From positions 1,178,001-1,242,000 of the forward strand of contig CAVZRC010000001.1 of NCBI GenBank assembly GCA_963777695.1: a stretch of DNA of 64,000 nucleotides. Reading direction: 5' to 3'. Made by a program: the position numbers and the translations under genes. The DNA is from CAVZRC01 sp963777695. GTDB taxonomy: Bacteria > Planctomycetota > Planctomycetia > Isosphaerales > Isosphaeraceae. Within the stretch, counting starts at the first letter, position 1, and the number at the start of each line of letters is the position of its first letter. Of this stretch, positions 54,697 through 64,000 are shown piece after piece. The notes under the pieces were generated by a model, which was given only the letters and a program-made list of their open reading frames with translations, had not been told where the DNA came from and searched no databases.

Positions 54697-56819
54697 ATCG
54701 TGCCTGCGCCGAGGCGAAGATCAGCCAAGTCGCGAGGAGTTCGAGGCGACTTTCCTGATCCGGCGATAGCCCCTTGCAATCCGCTCCCCACGTTCGACAA
54801 TCGGAGGTGGGGTCCTCGCGAGGTGCGGAACCCAAGTCTCCAGGATGATACGAACAGGATAGCGGTACCATGACTTCGCGAACTCACCGCGGCTTTGCGA
54901 CAATAGTCATTGGCCATGCTCTGGTCTTGGGCTGGCTCATCGGTCGCGATGTCCGGGCTCAAGGCCCTCAGCCCTCGAAGCGCCCGGCCGAGTTCGGCGT
55001 CGTGGTCGAGAAGGACGTGCTGATTTCGATGAAGGACGGGGTCCGGTTGGCCGCGGACATCTACCGCCCGGCCCGAGACGGCAAGCCCGCCCCGGGCCGG
55101 TTCCCCACCGCCTTGACCCGCACCCCCTACGACAAGAACGGGGTCAAGGGCGAAGGAACCTATTACGCCGAGCGTGGCTATGTCGTCGTCGCCAACGACG
55201 TCCGTGGCCGATATGCCAGCGAGGGGACCTGGCGACTGATCGTCGACGATCCCCAGGACGGTTATGAAGTCGTGGAGTGGATCGCGAGGCAGGATTGGTC
55301 CGACGGCAAGGTCGGGACGTTCGGCACGAGCTATCCCGGGGGCACCCAGCACGCGCTCGCCGAGATGAACCCGCCGCACCTGACCACGATGGTCCCGATC
55401 GATGCGGTCTCGAACTGCGGCGTCAGCGGGATGAGGCAGGGCGGTGCATTCGAATTGCGTTTCATGAACTGGATCTTCCAGATCGGTGCCCCCAACAGCC
55501 GCGCGGCCCTGGCCAACCCCGCCCTCCGCAAGGCGTTGACCGAGAGCGGCAGCCATATCCGAGAACACACAGACAGCCTGCCGGTCCGGGCCGGCTCGAC
55601 GCCATTGAAGGTCGTACCGGAATACGAGGCGTGGCTGGTCGAGGCGATGCGGAGCGGTCCCGAGTCGCCCTTCTGGCACATCAAGGGGATGTCGGTCGTC
55701 GATCACGTCAAGGACTATGCCGATGTCCCGGTCCTGCACATCACGGGGTGGTACGACTCCTGGACGCGACAGGTCACGATGAACTACGAGGCGCTCTCGG
55801 CGGCGAAAAAGTCTCCCCATCGGCTGGTGATCGGCCCCTGGGTACACGGTAGTCAGGGCTCGAACGTCGCGGGCGAGGTCGAATTCACGCGCGACGCCGC
55901 GATCGACCTGCGCGGCTTCCGTCTGCGTTGGTACGACCGCTGGATGCGCGGCGAGAAGAATGGCGTGGACGAGGAACCTGTGCTGCTCTACATCATGGGG
56001 ACCGGCGACGACCGCCGATCGCCGGCCGGCCGGCTGCTGCACGGCGGTTCGTGGCGTGCCGAGCGCGAGTGGCCGATCGCCCGGACTCGGCCCACGCCGC
56101 TCTATCTCAACGCCGACGGCAAGCTCTCCGCGCGCGGCCCCGTCGATCGACTCCAGCTCTACGACGTACACCTTCGACCCCCGTCATCCGGTGCCGACGA
56201 TCGGCGGCAACATCTCGTCGAACCAGGGACTGATGACCAACGGCGGCTACGACCAGCGGCCCCGCGACGATACCCACGCCGCCGAGAACCGGCTGCCGCT
56301 CTCGGAGCGTCGCGACGTCCTCGTGTTCCGCTCCTCCCCGCTGGCCGCAGACCTCGAGGTCACCGGCACGGTCGAGGTCAAGCTCTGGGTCAGCTCCACC
56401 GCACCCGACACCGACTTCACCGCCAAGCTGATCGACGAGATCCCGCCCAATCCCGACTACCCGCTCGGATTCGACCTCAACCTTTGCGACTCCATCCTCC
56501 GGACCCGATACCGAGAAGGACTCGACCACCAGGCACCCCCGCTGAAGTCCGGCGAGGTGGTGCCGATCACGATCACGCTCTATCCCACGGCGAACGTCTT
56601 CAAGAAGGGCCACCGCATCCGCGTGGATGTGTCGAGCAGCAATTACCCGCGGTTCGACGTCAACCCGAACACCGGCGACCCCCTCGGCGACTATCGCCGC
56701 ATGGTCCCTGCCGACAATACGGTTTACCACGATGCCGCACACCATTCGCAGGTCGTGCTGCCGGTCATTCCCCCCTGTCGAATGACGGCGGGAGATGAAT
56801 TCAAGCGGCGGAGGATACC

Positions 56820-57767
<948 letters not shown>

Positions 57768-57776
57768 TGCCGTTCC

Positions 57777-58571
57777 TCAGTCGGTGGCCGTCGCGCCGCC
57801 GAGGAACCGTCCTCCATCGACGCGGAAGCAGGCACCCGTGACGAAATTCGTCCCTTCGAGCAGGTAGAGGATCAGCCGGTTGACATCACCGGCGGAACCC
57901 AGGCGTTGTAGAGGAGTCTGGGCGAGCACGGCCTTCTTGTCCCCCTCATCGAAGTCGGGGGGAGGATCGATCATGGCCGGCTGGATCATCGCGACCGGGA
58001 TGTGCGGGGCCAGCTCGCGGGCCAGGGCCAGCGTCATGGTCGTCAGCCCACCCTTGGCGACGAGATATGGCAGATAGTCCTTGTAGGGACGCTCGGTCGC
58101 CCAGTCGCCGATATTGATGATCTTCCCCTTGATGCCGTCCACGCCGGGCTGATCCAGCATGACACGAGCAGCGGCGAGCGCCGAGTGATAGGGCGCTGCG
58201 AGGTTGGTGGCGATCATCTCGTCGAAGTCGCTGGGGACGAGATCGGCCAGGGGCGTACGCCGATACACGCTCGCCATGTTGACCAAGGCATCGATGCGGC
58301 CAAACCGACGGGACACTTCCGCCACGGCATGCTCAGCCTGCTGGGCTCGCGACAGGTCGGCGCCGATGGCCAATGCGTCAACGCCCTGCGCCTCGACGGC
58401 CGCAATCGTCCGCTCGATCACCTCGCGGCTGGAATGATAGGTCATCGCGACATGGGCCCCTCGGCCGGCGAGCCTCAAGGCCAGCTCGCCGCCGACGCGA
58501 CGACCGCCGGTAATCAGGACGACTTTACCGTGCAAGGAACTGGCCGACTCGGTCGCCTCGAGATTCGACAT
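57777..58571 (-). CDS. SDR-family oxidoreductase (pteridine-reductase-like)
   Basis: A 264-residue short-chain dehydrogenase/reductase. The cofactor motif is KVVLITGGRRVGGELALRLA, with GGRRVG in place of the classical GxxxGxG; the TGGxRxxG form with Arg is seen in pteridine-reductase and FolM-like enzymes that prefer NADPH. The NNAG-equivalent is LVNMASVYRRTP and the catalytic Tyr-x-x-x-Lys is YLVAKGG. The C-terminus ends in TGACFRVDGGRFLGG, the typical SDR ending. It follows the cobalamin adenosyltransferase gene by one base, so the two are co-transcribed. Substrate is not predictable with certainty; a pterin role is tentative. Confidence 0.88.
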   Translation of the reverse strand: MSNLEATESASSLHGKVVLITGGRRVGGELALRLAGRGAHVAMTYHSSREVIERTIAAVEAQGVDALAIGADLSRAQQAEHAVAEVSRRFGRIDALVNMASVYRRTPLADLVPSDFDEMIATNLAAPYHSALAAARVMLDQPGVDGIKGKIINIGDWATERPYKDYLPYLVAKGGLTTMTLALARELAPHIPVAMIQPAMIDPPPDFDEGDKKAVLAQTPLQRLGSAGDVNRLILYLLEGTNFVTGACFRVDGGRFLGGATATD

Positions 58572-58572
58572 C

Positions 58573-59121
58573 TCACATGCCCTTCCAGACGACGTCGGCC
58601 ACGCCGGCGCGGTGATTCACGGCGCGGGCCAGCACGAACAGGAGGTCACTGAGCCGGTTAAGGTAGACGATGAGATCGCGAGGGACATCTTCGCCCGGCT
58701 GACGCGAGAGCGTCACGGCCAACCGCTCGGCGCGTCGGCAGACCGTACGCGAAAGGTGAAGTTGAGCCGCGGATACGGCCCCGCCGGGAAGGATAAACTG
58801 GGTCAACGGTGCCAGTTCCTCATCCATCTCATCGATCGCCGACTCCAGTCGTCCGACGTGCCCCGGCGTGATCGCATTGTGGAACGGCCCGTCGGACAAC
58901 GGGTCGGCGAGCGCCGAGCCGACGACGAAGAGGTCGTCCTGGAGCTGTGCGGCCAGGCGATCGGCGCGGGCGTCCAGGCCGTGGGCGCGGGCCACGCCGA
59001 GCGAGGCGTTCAGCTCATCGACCGTCCCGTACACCTCGACGCGCATCGCGTCCTTGGATACGCGACCGCTACCCAGCAGTCCCGTGTAGCCATCGTCGCC
59101 CGTCCTCGTGTAGATTCGCAT
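58573..59121 (-). CDS. PduO-type cob(I)alamin adenosyltransferase
   Basis: Transfers adenosyl from ATP to cob(I)alamin to make coenzyme B12. About 182 residues from ATG 59121, the start that gives the family beginning MRIYTRTGDDGYTGLLGSGR with VSKD. The remaining signatures are VEVYGTVDELNASLGVARAH, LFVVGSALADP, ITPGHVGRLESAIDEMDEEL, FILPGGAVSAAQLHLSRTVC and RRAERLAVTLSR, followed by YLNRLSDLLFVLARAVN, all as expected in PduO. No B12 riboswitch is seen upstream. It is the first gene of a two-gene operon with an SDR. Confidence 0.95.
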   Translation of the reverse strand: MRIYTRTGDDGYTGLLGSGRVSKDAMRVEVYGTVDELNASLGVARAHGLDARADRLAAQLQDDLFVVGSALADPLSDGPFHNAITPGHVGRLESAIDEMDEELAPLTQFILPGGAVSAAQLHLSRTVCRRAERLAVTLSRQPGEDVPRDLIVYLNRLSDLLFVLARAVNHRAGVADVVWKGM

Positions 59122-59237
59122 ACTTGGCCGCGTTCCCCGATTTCCCACCATTGGCGAGCGTCTCGTCTCGCTTTATACTAGGCACGTCCGTCCCGACCGA
59201 CCACCAGCCGATGCCACTTTGAGAGGGAGCCGGCCCG

Positions 59238-60335
59238 ATGAGTCCCACCCTGGCACCGATCCTCCTGTTCGCCGCGACGATCACCGCGCAGCATCCCGGC
59301 GGTGCCCCCGCCGGTGCTCCGGGCATGTCGGCCGAGGAAGTGGCCCGCCACGAAAGTCGACACCTCAAGGATACCCGACAGGCGACTTTCGGTCTCGCCC
59401 GAGCCGGCGAGGGTTATTTCAGCCCCGACGGCCAATCAATCATCTTCCAGGCGGTTCCCTACGTCCCCCCCTCGATCTTCCACCGGCCCAAGCCCGATGA
59501 GGATGGCTATCAGATCTTCCTGGGTCGCTTGAAGGCTGACGCCCCGGCCACGATGGTGAGCACCGGCAAGGGCCGCTGCACCTGCGCCTATTTCCATCCG
59601 GACGGGCGATCGATCCTCTTCGCCTCGACCCATCTCAGCCCGAGCACCGAGGCCGAGCCGTCCAAGGGACCGGCCTACAGCCGAACGGATCGCTACCGAT
59701 GGGAATTTCCCGAGACGATGGACATCTTCGCCGCCGACCTCGACGGCAAGAATCTGAAACGGCTCACCGACACGCCCGGCTATGACGCCGAGGGCAGCTA
59801 TTCGGCCGACGGCACCAAGATCGTCTTCACCTCCTTCCGCGACGGCGACGGCGAGATCTACATCATGGACGCCGACGGCAAGAATCCGCGTCGGATCACA
59901 AGGGCCAAGGGCTACGACGGCGGCCCGTTCTTCTCGCCCGACGGCAAGCGGATCATCTATCGGAGCGACCGCAAGGGCAATGACCTCTTGCAGGTTTATG
60001 TGAATAACGTCGAAGGCACGGCCGAGCGGGCCCTGACCGCCAACGAGTTCGTGAACTGGGGCCCTTCCTGGCACCCCGACAACCGACATATCATCTACGC
60101 GACCAGCAAACACGGGCATTCCAATTACGAGCTCTACCTGATGGATGTCGACAACGGCCGCGAAGAACGCATCACCTACCAGGAGGGCTTCGACGGACTG
60201 CCGGTCTTCAGCCCCGACGGCAAGAGACTCATGTGGACCTCCAGCGGCCGGACCGCCGATCGCAAGAGCCAGCTCTTCATCGCCGACTTCACCCTGGAGC
60301 CCGCCCCTCGACGGGAATCGGCCGCGTCGCGCTAG
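59238..60335 (+). CDS. exported TolB-like beta-propeller (PD40 repeat) protein
   Basis: A 365-residue protein with a short hydrophobic N-terminus (MSPTLAPILLFAATITAQHP) that serves as a signal peptide. The body is a beta-propeller of WD40-like PD40 repeats, recognisable as ARAGEGYFSPDGQSIIFQA, AEGSYSADGTKIVFTSFRDG, GGPFFSPDGKRIIYRSDR, WHPDNRHIIYATSK and DGLPVFSPDGKRLMWTSSGR. Repeats also carry EIYIMDADGKNPRRIT, typical of TolB. It lacks the N-terminal TolB domain and any peptidase domain, so it is a stand-alone propeller. It is divergent from the adenosyltransferase and precedes a DinB gene by 59 bases. Confidence 0.9.
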   Translation: MSPTLAPILLFAATITAQHPGGAPAGAPGMSAEEVARHESRHLKDTRQATFGLARAGEGYFSPDGQSIIFQAVPYVPPSIFHRPKPDEDGYQIFLGRLKADAPATMVSTGKGRCTCAYFHPDGRSILFASTHLSPSTEAEPSKGPAYSRTDRYRWEFPETMDIFAADLDGKNLKRLTDTPGYDAEGSYSADGTKIVFTSFRDGDGEIYIMDADGKNPRRITRAKGYDGGPFFSPDGKRIIYRSDRKGNDLLQVYVNNVEGTAERALTANEFVNWGPSWHPDNRHIIYATSKHGHSNYELYLMDVDNGREERITYQEGFDGLPVFSPDGKRLMWTSSGRTADRKSQLFIADFTLEPAPRRESAASR

Positions 60336-60394
60336 TCGGTGCGGAAGTCCGGAAAACTGCCTCGCATTCGAACACCACGAGAAAGAACCTCGCC

Positions 60395-60883
60395 ATGGGA
60401 CCCAAGGACGTCATCCGGAAGACGCTCGATATGAGCGATTACATCCTCAAGAGCTATGTGAAGGATCTCTCGGACGAAGATTTGCGGCTCATCCCCGTCG
60501 AGGGGATGCACCCGATCGCGCTCCAGCTCGGTCACCTGATTTGCGTCGAGAAATGGATGCTCGACAAGGTCGAACCGGGAATCCTCCGGCCCTTGCCCGA
60601 CGGATTCGAAGCGGCGCACGACATCAAGACCGCCAACGCCGATATGTCGCGATTCGCGACCAAGGATGAGTATGTCAAGCTCTGGGATGAGCACATGGCC
60701 GCGACGATCGCGACCCTCGACAGCGTCGACGAGTCCGAGCTCGATAGCAATCGCGACGGCACGCTCCCCAAATTCGCGCCCACGGTCGGCTTGTTGCTCA
60801 ACATGATCGGCGTCCACGCCCTGAGCCACGTCGGACAGTTCGTCGCGGTCCGTCGCCTGCTCAAGAAGCCGATCGCGTTCTGA
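60395..60883 (+). CDS. DinB/YfiT-family metal-binding four-helix protein
   Basis: A 162-residue DinB-superfamily protein, a four-helix bundle with a His-based metal site used by many thiol-dependent transferases. The metal His residues are those of PIALQLGHLICVEKWML (residue about 49) and VHALSHVGQFVAVRRLL (two His, residues about 143-147). ATG 60395 (MGPKDVIRKTLDMSDYILKS) is preceded by a weak GAAAGAA; a longer open frame from 60233 overlaps the previous gene and is not coding. The actual substrate is unknown. It is followed four bases later by the end of a convergent gene. Confidence 0.9.
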   Translation: MGPKDVIRKTLDMSDYILKSYVKDLSDEDLRLIPVEGMHPIALQLGHLICVEKWMLDKVEPGILRPLPDGFEAAHDIKTANADMSRFATKDEYVKLWDEHMAATIATLDSVDESELDSNRDGTLPKFAPTVGLLLNMIGVHALSHVGQFVAVRRLLKKPIAF

Positions 60884-60886
60884 CGC

Positions 60887-61603
60887 TCAGGCATTCGTCC
60901 CGAGCCAGTCGGCCCGGCCCAGCCGCTCCAGGCGCGGCAAGCCGGGATCGAACCCCGCACGGCGCAGGGCGCGGAGATGTCCGGCAAGTACCCGCATGTC
61001 GTCCGGCTGATGGATCTTGTACCAGGGCGGCAAGGTGGACAGCGAGAGCCCGGTCTCCGCGAGCCGATCCATGAGGAGGCTGAGGGCGATCGGGCTGCTC
61101 CACTCCAACCCTTCGAAGATCGGAGGCGCCTCGCGACGGACACCGACGAGATAGCAGCCGCCATTCGTTGCGGGGCCGATCACGACGTCCCGGCCTTCCA
61201 GGCAGAGGAACGCACTGACGACAATCGTCGGGTCGAGCGAAGGGGCATCGGCTCCGATCACGACGACTCGATCGGCCCCATCCTCCAACTCGCCCGCGAG
61301 GAACGCCTGGACGGCTCGACCGACGTCGCCATCGACTCGCGGCTGCATGGCGAACGAAGAGGGGACCTTCTCATCGAACCAGGGACCGGCATCGTCGGGC
61401 GCGTACACGAGGACCCGCCGGCCTCCCGAACTCAGGATCTCGGCCGAATCCCAGACGTCGAGCGTGTCGAAGAGCATCGCCTCGAGGATCTCGGACGCGA
61501 TGTCCGGCCCCCACTCCTCGGCCAGCCGAGACTCGCCCCTTCCGGGCTCGGGCTTCTCGCCGAGAATCCCCAGCACACAATCTTCGGGGAGCGTCCAGGC
61601 CAT
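60887..61603 (-). CDS. DUF2064 / TIGR04282-type glycosyltransferase-like protein
   Basis: A 238-residue GT-A-fold protein of the DUF2064 family, related to arsenosugar-biosynthesis glycosyltransferases. ATG 61603 (MAWTLPEDCVLGILGEKPEP) fits the family, whose start has KxPxPGxxKTRL; here KPEPGRGESRLAEE. Further signatures are LVYAPDDA, RVVVIGADAPSLDPTIVVSA, GRDVVIGPATNGGCYLVGVR and LEWSSPIALSLLMDRLAETG, with LPPWYKIHQPDDM. It is the last gene of a minus-strand operon: zinc ribbon, glutaredoxin, DUF2064, with one base between it and the glutaredoxin stop. Confidence 0.9.
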   Translation of the reverse strand: MAWTLPEDCVLGILGEKPEPGRGESRLAEEWGPDIASEILEAMLFDTLDVWDSAEILSSGGRRVLVYAPDDAGPWFDEKVPSSFAMQPRVDGDVGRAVQAFLAGELEDGADRVVVIGADAPSLDPTIVVSAFLCLEGRDVVIGPATNGGCYLVGVRREAPPIFEGLEWSSPIALSLLMDRLAETGLSLSTLPPWYKIHQPDDMRVLAGHLRALRRAGFDPGLPRLERLGRADWLGTNA

Positions 61604-61604
61604 A

Positions 61605-61937
61605 TCAGCTCCCCTCGCCCGAGAGCCCGTCGGTGGTCGAGGGATTGCGGCTCTCCGCCAGGAGTAGCCGATCCAGGAGCATGGGGTTGACGACACCCCG
61701 GAACCGGACCTTGCCGTTGACCGCGACCACGGGGACCTCGGTGTCGTATTTCGCCACCAGCTCGGGATCTCCGTCGACGTCGACTTCCTCGATCGCGAAG
61801 CCCGAGCGCCCCTGGTATTCCTTGAGAAGGTCGAGGGCCTTATGGCAGCAACAGCACTGGGTGCGGGTGTAGACGGTGAAGGTCAGGTGCTCGGTCCGGG
61901 GGGACCGACGCAGCAGGCGAGTCAGCAGTGAAGTCAT
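61605..61937 (-). CDS. glutaredoxin-family thiol-disulfide protein
   Basis: A 110-residue thioredoxin-fold protein of the glutaredoxin-like family with a C-terminal tail. The redox site is VYTRTQCCCCHKALDLLKEY: four consecutive Cys, of which CxxC is either the first and fourth or a shifted pair. The cis-Pro region is YDTEVPVVAVNGKVRFRGVV, as in the family. Runs of adjacent Cys raise the possibility of metal or persulfide binding instead of simple thiol exchange. It lies between the zinc-ribbon gene (15 bases) and the DUF2064 gene (1 base), suggesting a joint function, perhaps in thiol or arsenic-sugar chemistry; that link is speculative. Confidence 0.88.
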   Translation of the reverse strand: MTSLLTRLLRRSPRTEHLTFTVYTRTQCCCCHKALDLLKEYQGRSGFAIEEVDVDGDPELVAKYDTEVPVVAVNGKVRFRGVVNPMLLDRLLLAESRNPSTTDGLSGEGS

Positions 61938-61952
61938 GGTTTCCTCTCGCGA

Positions 61953-62174
61953 TCAACGATCGGGAAGGCTGAAATCGTGGTCGTAGAACTCGAGCCGGCC
62001 GCACTTCTCGCAACGATAGAGGTCCAGCGGCTTGATCTGTTCGCCCAGGTCGGCGATCTCGCCCAGGAAGAAATGCCAGCCGGAGGTCGTGCCGCCGACC
62101 CGGACCGGTAACTGTCCCAGGCCACGCAATGCGACCTGGCAATGGGGACATGTCGGCGTCTCGTAGGTTGCCAT
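61953..62174 (-). CDS. small zinc-ribbon protein
   Basis: A 73-residue protein with two Cys pairs: CPHC at residues 9-12 and CEKC near residues 55-58, which together make a zinc ribbon. Between them is a hydrophobic, aromatic segment (TTSGWHFFLGEIADLGEQIK) and then PLDLYRCEKCGRLEFYDHDF. ATG 62174 has GAGG eight bases upstream. It is the first gene of the operon with the glutaredoxin and DUF2064 genes. Small zinc ribbons of this kind are frequent in planctomycetes but not characterised. Confidence 0.75.
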   Translation of the reverse strand: MATYETPTCPHCQVALRGLGQLPVRVGGTTSGWHFFLGEIADLGEQIKPLDLYRCEKCGRLEFYDHDFSLPDR

Positions 62175-62356
62175 CGTCCTCGGTCTCCCGGACTACCGAG
62201 TTCTTGCACGGACGGCAGGTGCGTAGAATCGTGAGGTTGCCGTCCCGCGCCTGTCTGAGAATCTTAGCCATTCCGTAAAGCCCACAGAGAGATCATACCA
62301 GTTGGGCCCTCGTGGCAGAGCAGGCTTGCCGCCTCACCTCCAAGCAGGTCGCCGTC

Positions 62357-62394
62357 TACGGTTTTCGCCGTTGACGAGTACGGCAAAACCCGTA
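62357..62394 (+). promoter_or_regulatory. probable BlaI-type operator with overlapping promoter
   Basis: TACGGTTTTCGCCGT (62357-62371) and TACGGCAAAACCCGTA (62379-62394) are near-reverse complements, each resembling TACGGGTTTTGCCGTA, and are separated by seven bases. A -35 box TTGACG (62371-62376) starts at the first arm and the second arm lies between it and a weak -10 (TAAGCT, 62393-62398), so a repressor bound here would block transcription. The BlaI gene starts 53 bases downstream. Autorepression is inferred from position and symmetry. Confidence 0.6.
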
Positions 62395-62446
62395 AGCTCC
62401 CGGCTGTTGATTGCACACGAGGTCCACGACAAGGAGGCCAATCCGC

Positions 62447-62908
62447 ATGGCACGTCCTCGCCACGAGCAGCCGACGCCCGCCGAGCTCGAGATCCTCAAG
62501 ATCCTCTGGGATCGCGACGGGCCCTCCACCGTGAGGGACGTCCTCGAAGTCGTCAATCGCCTCTCCGACCCGCCCCGGGCATATACGTCGGTCATGAGCC
62601 TGCTGAACGTCATGACCGACAAGGGACTCTTACGCAGATCGCCCCTGGGCCGGGCCTTCCTCTACGAGCCCGTCTCGCCGAAGGAACAGACCCTCCGCTC
62701 GATGCTGGGCGAGACCCTCGAGCGGGTCTATAACGGATCGGCCAGCCTGCTCGTCGCCCACCTGCTCGACCAGTCCCATCCCTCGGTCGATGAGCTCGAT
62801 CAGATCCGCACGCTCCTCGATGACTTCCAGGATCGACGGGGCGATGTCCCCGGTCGGAAAGGAGGTCTCCGATGCGATCGCTCGCGCTCGAAGCGTTCGA
62901 CGGGCTGA
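62447..62908 (+). CDS. BlaI/MecI/CopY-family transcriptional repressor
   Basis: A 153-residue winged-helix repressor of the BlaI family. ATG 62447 lies nine bases after GGAGG; an open 12-residue extension upstream is not conserved. The wing-helix domain is PTPAELEILKILWDRDGPST, VRDVLEVVNRLSDPPRAYTS, VMSLLNVMTDKGLLRRSPLG and RAFLYEPVSPKEQTLRSMLG, ending in the dimerisation helix around LVAHLLDQSHPSVDELDQIR. The C-terminus is Arg-rich and overlaps the M56 gene by 37 bases. It probably binds the inverted repeat at 62357-62394 and is released by cleavage through the membrane peptidase encoded next. Confidence 0.94.
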   Translation: MARPRHEQPTPAELEILKILWDRDGPSTVRDVLEVVNRLSDPPRAYTSVMSLLNVMTDKGLLRRSPLGRAFLYEPVSPKEQTLRSMLGETLERVYNGSASLLVAHLLDQSHPSVDELDQIRTLLDDFQDRRGDVPGRKGGLRCDRSRSKRSTG

Positions 62909-64000
62909 CCGGTCGGTTCATCTGTCTCGGACTATTGAACGGCTGCTGGCTCGGGCTCTTCGCAGCCTCGGCATGTGCCCTGCTTTTCCGGGCCGCGCCC
63001 CGGCTCTCGCATCCTGTCCGACACACTATCCTGTTCGTGGCGATCGCGACCGTTGCGAGCGGGCCGGTCGTCCTGACGGCCGTTCAGCGCCTCGTCAGGA
63101 CGTTGCCGACGAGGTCCCAATCGGCGCAATCGGAGTTCGAGGTCATCGCGGGCATGCCGTCGGTTGGGGCGGGTCTCGAACGGACAGGCTCCGGGATTCA
63201 ATACGCTCGGGGAAGACCCGCTGTCCCCCGGCACCTGCGGTTTCCCGGGCTCGCACTCTCTCGCGCGGTTGCCCTCGCAGTCCGAATCCAGCCGATCCTG
63301 GTCCTCGTGTGGCTCCTGGTCGTCGCAGGGCTCGTGTTGGTGCTGGGCCTCGGACTGCGTGGGACCAATCGATTGTGTCGGCAGGCCGATCCCGCCCCCC
63401 CGATCATCCACGAACGGGCGCGACGCCTGGCGCGCCGCTTGAGGCTCGGTAATCCCCCGCAAGTGTTGATCCACCCCAGGCTCGCCGAACCCTGTCTTTG
63501 CGGCTTGCTCCGGCCGGTGATCCTCCTACCCGGTGCGTGGATCATGGGCGCTCCTACCGAGCGACTCGATGCGATCCTGGCCCATGAGCTCGCCCACGCC
63601 CGCCGGCTCGATCCTCTCGCCAACCTGGGGCAGCGGGTCGTCGAATCCCTGCTGTTCTTCCATCCCGCCGTCCACTGGCTCTCCCGATCGCTCCGCCGCG
63701 AGCGGGAGCTCTGCACCGATGCGCTGGCCGTCCGCCTGACGCGGAACCCGCTGGCGCTGGCGGAAGCGCTGGAATCCGTCGCACGTCTTCGCCTCCATTC
63801 ACGGTCCTCTGCGGGATTGCCGATCGCCGGCACGTCCCTGGGCGGACACAACCAATCCCTTCTTCCTCGCATTCAGGAGCTGATCGGCATGAAGCCAACA
63901 CGTCCCCGATTTCCCGTCTGGACTTTCGCGGGCCTGCCCGCCGCCGGGCTCGTCGCGCTCGTCGCCGCATCCTTCGGCATGGCGGACGATCGCCCTTCAA
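62872..64000 (+). CDS. BlaR1-type M56 membrane metallopeptidase (3' end outside window)
   Basis: The sensor-protease partner of the BlaI repressor, with 376 codons visible and open at the window edge. ATG 62872 has GGAGG six bases upstream and overlaps the BlaI 3' end. N-terminal hydrophobic helices are GLLNGCWLGLFAASACALLF, HTILFVAIATVASGPVVLTA and ILVLVWLLVVAGLVLVLGLG. The cytoplasmic protease domain has LIHPRLAEPCLCGLLRPVIL, the zinc motif AILAHELAHARRLDPLANLG (HELAH, HExxH), the downstream RRERELCTDALAV Glu, and a further helix after WTFAGLPAAGLVALVAASFG. Planctomycetes have many such pairs. Its C-terminal sensor domain, which would tell what it responds to, is outside the window. Confidence 0.93.
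   Translation, partial: MRSLALEAFDGLTGRFICLGLLNGCWLGLFAASACALLFRAAPRLSHPVRHTILFVAIATVASGPVVLTAVQRLVRTLPTRSQSAQSEFEVIAGMPSVGAGLERTGSGIQYARGRPAVPRHLRFPGLALSRAVALAVRIQPILVLVWLLVVAGLVLVLGLGLRGTNRLCRQADPAPPIIHERARRLARRLRLGNPPQVLIHPRLAEPCLCGLLRPVILLPGAWIMGAPTERLDAILAHELAHARRLDPLANLGQRVVESLLFFHPAVHWLSRSLRRERELCTDALAVRLTRNPLALAEALESVARLRLHSRSSAGLPIAGTSLGGHNQSLLPRIQELIGMKPTRPRFPVWTFAGLPAAGLVALVAASFGMADDRPS

Noticed and set aside
54603..56171. 522-codon minus-strand frame
   Set aside because: Antisense shadow of the CocE-type hydrolase, whose signal peptide and catalytic motifs are on the plus strand.
61840..62271. Possible small gene starting MAKILRQARDGN on the minus strand
   Set aside because: The first 40 residues look plausible, but there is no ribosome binding site and the frame then runs through two better supported genes in another frame.

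Overview
The window is GC-rich, gene-dense chromosomal DNA that looks like a planctomycete of the Isosphaeraceae type. The support is the mixture of families: planctomycete-style ExbB/ExbD genes with long Pro/Ala linkers, a giant Gln/Asn/Pro/Gly-repeat membrane protein, a sigma factor carrying the LEALRLLSG-like N-terminus otherwise seen on planctomycete surface proteins, DUF4058 and Uma2 proteins, a BlaI/M56 pair, XisH/XisI, and many serine/threonine-kinase, TolB-propeller and CocE-type genes. The taxonomic call is an inference from gene content; there is no rRNA in the window.

Layout. 1-3786: an ExbB-ExbD-ExbD energy-transducing operon (minus) and a divergent HtrA-like protease. 3792-6518: alaS behind a long inverted repeat that contains its ribosome binding site. 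6674-7475: a small accessory island with an ADP-ribosyltransferase-like protein, a Cys-rich partner and a palindromic repeat. 7485-10565: a TPR protein and the rplM-rpsI ribosomal operon. 10597-14094: a sugar ABC permease and binding protein flanking an acyl-CoA dehydrogenase, with no ATPase gene. 14280-16852: an HD hydrolase and nadB. 16903-23100: the giant repeat protein. 23464-26131: a decayed phosphofructokinase gene, a zinc-ribbon membrane protein and Uma2. 26193-28274: plsX-fabD. 28466-32909: DUF4058, an M16 peptidase and xisH-xisI. 33161-36430: the classic SRP RNA - dnaX - ybaB - recR cluster. 36795-38753: rpoN, preceded by a sigma-54-type promoter, convergent with an XRE regulator. 39009-44659: polyprenyl synthase, moaC, a family-39-like glycosyltransferase, TerC and a sigma factor. 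45662-52023: a sugar-modification and glycosyltransfer operon (two acyltransferases, two DegT aminotransferases, epimerase, GT2, Gfo/Idh). 52235-62174: class I fumarase, an HNH pair, CocE hydrolase, protein kinase, SDR, cobalamin adenosyltransferase, TolB propeller, DinB, DUF2064, glutaredoxin and a zinc ribbon. 62357-64000: a BlaI-M56 regulatory pair with a probable operator, cut by the window edge.

Two points matter for reading the annotation. First, about sixteen genes, including essential ones such as alaS, nadB and dnaX, are broken by single-base indels whose two halves still match one protein family. Most of these sites lie at or next to GCGC, so I read them as sequencing or assembly errors rather than decay, and I give each gene its full span. 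Second, one frame change looks different. In dnaX a run of nine A sits exactly in the loop of a 7-bp hairpin, a few codons before a stop, as expected of a programmed slippage site making short and long forms of the clamp-loader subunit. Together with the sigma-54-type promoter in front of rpoN it is among the most interesting regulatory signals here.
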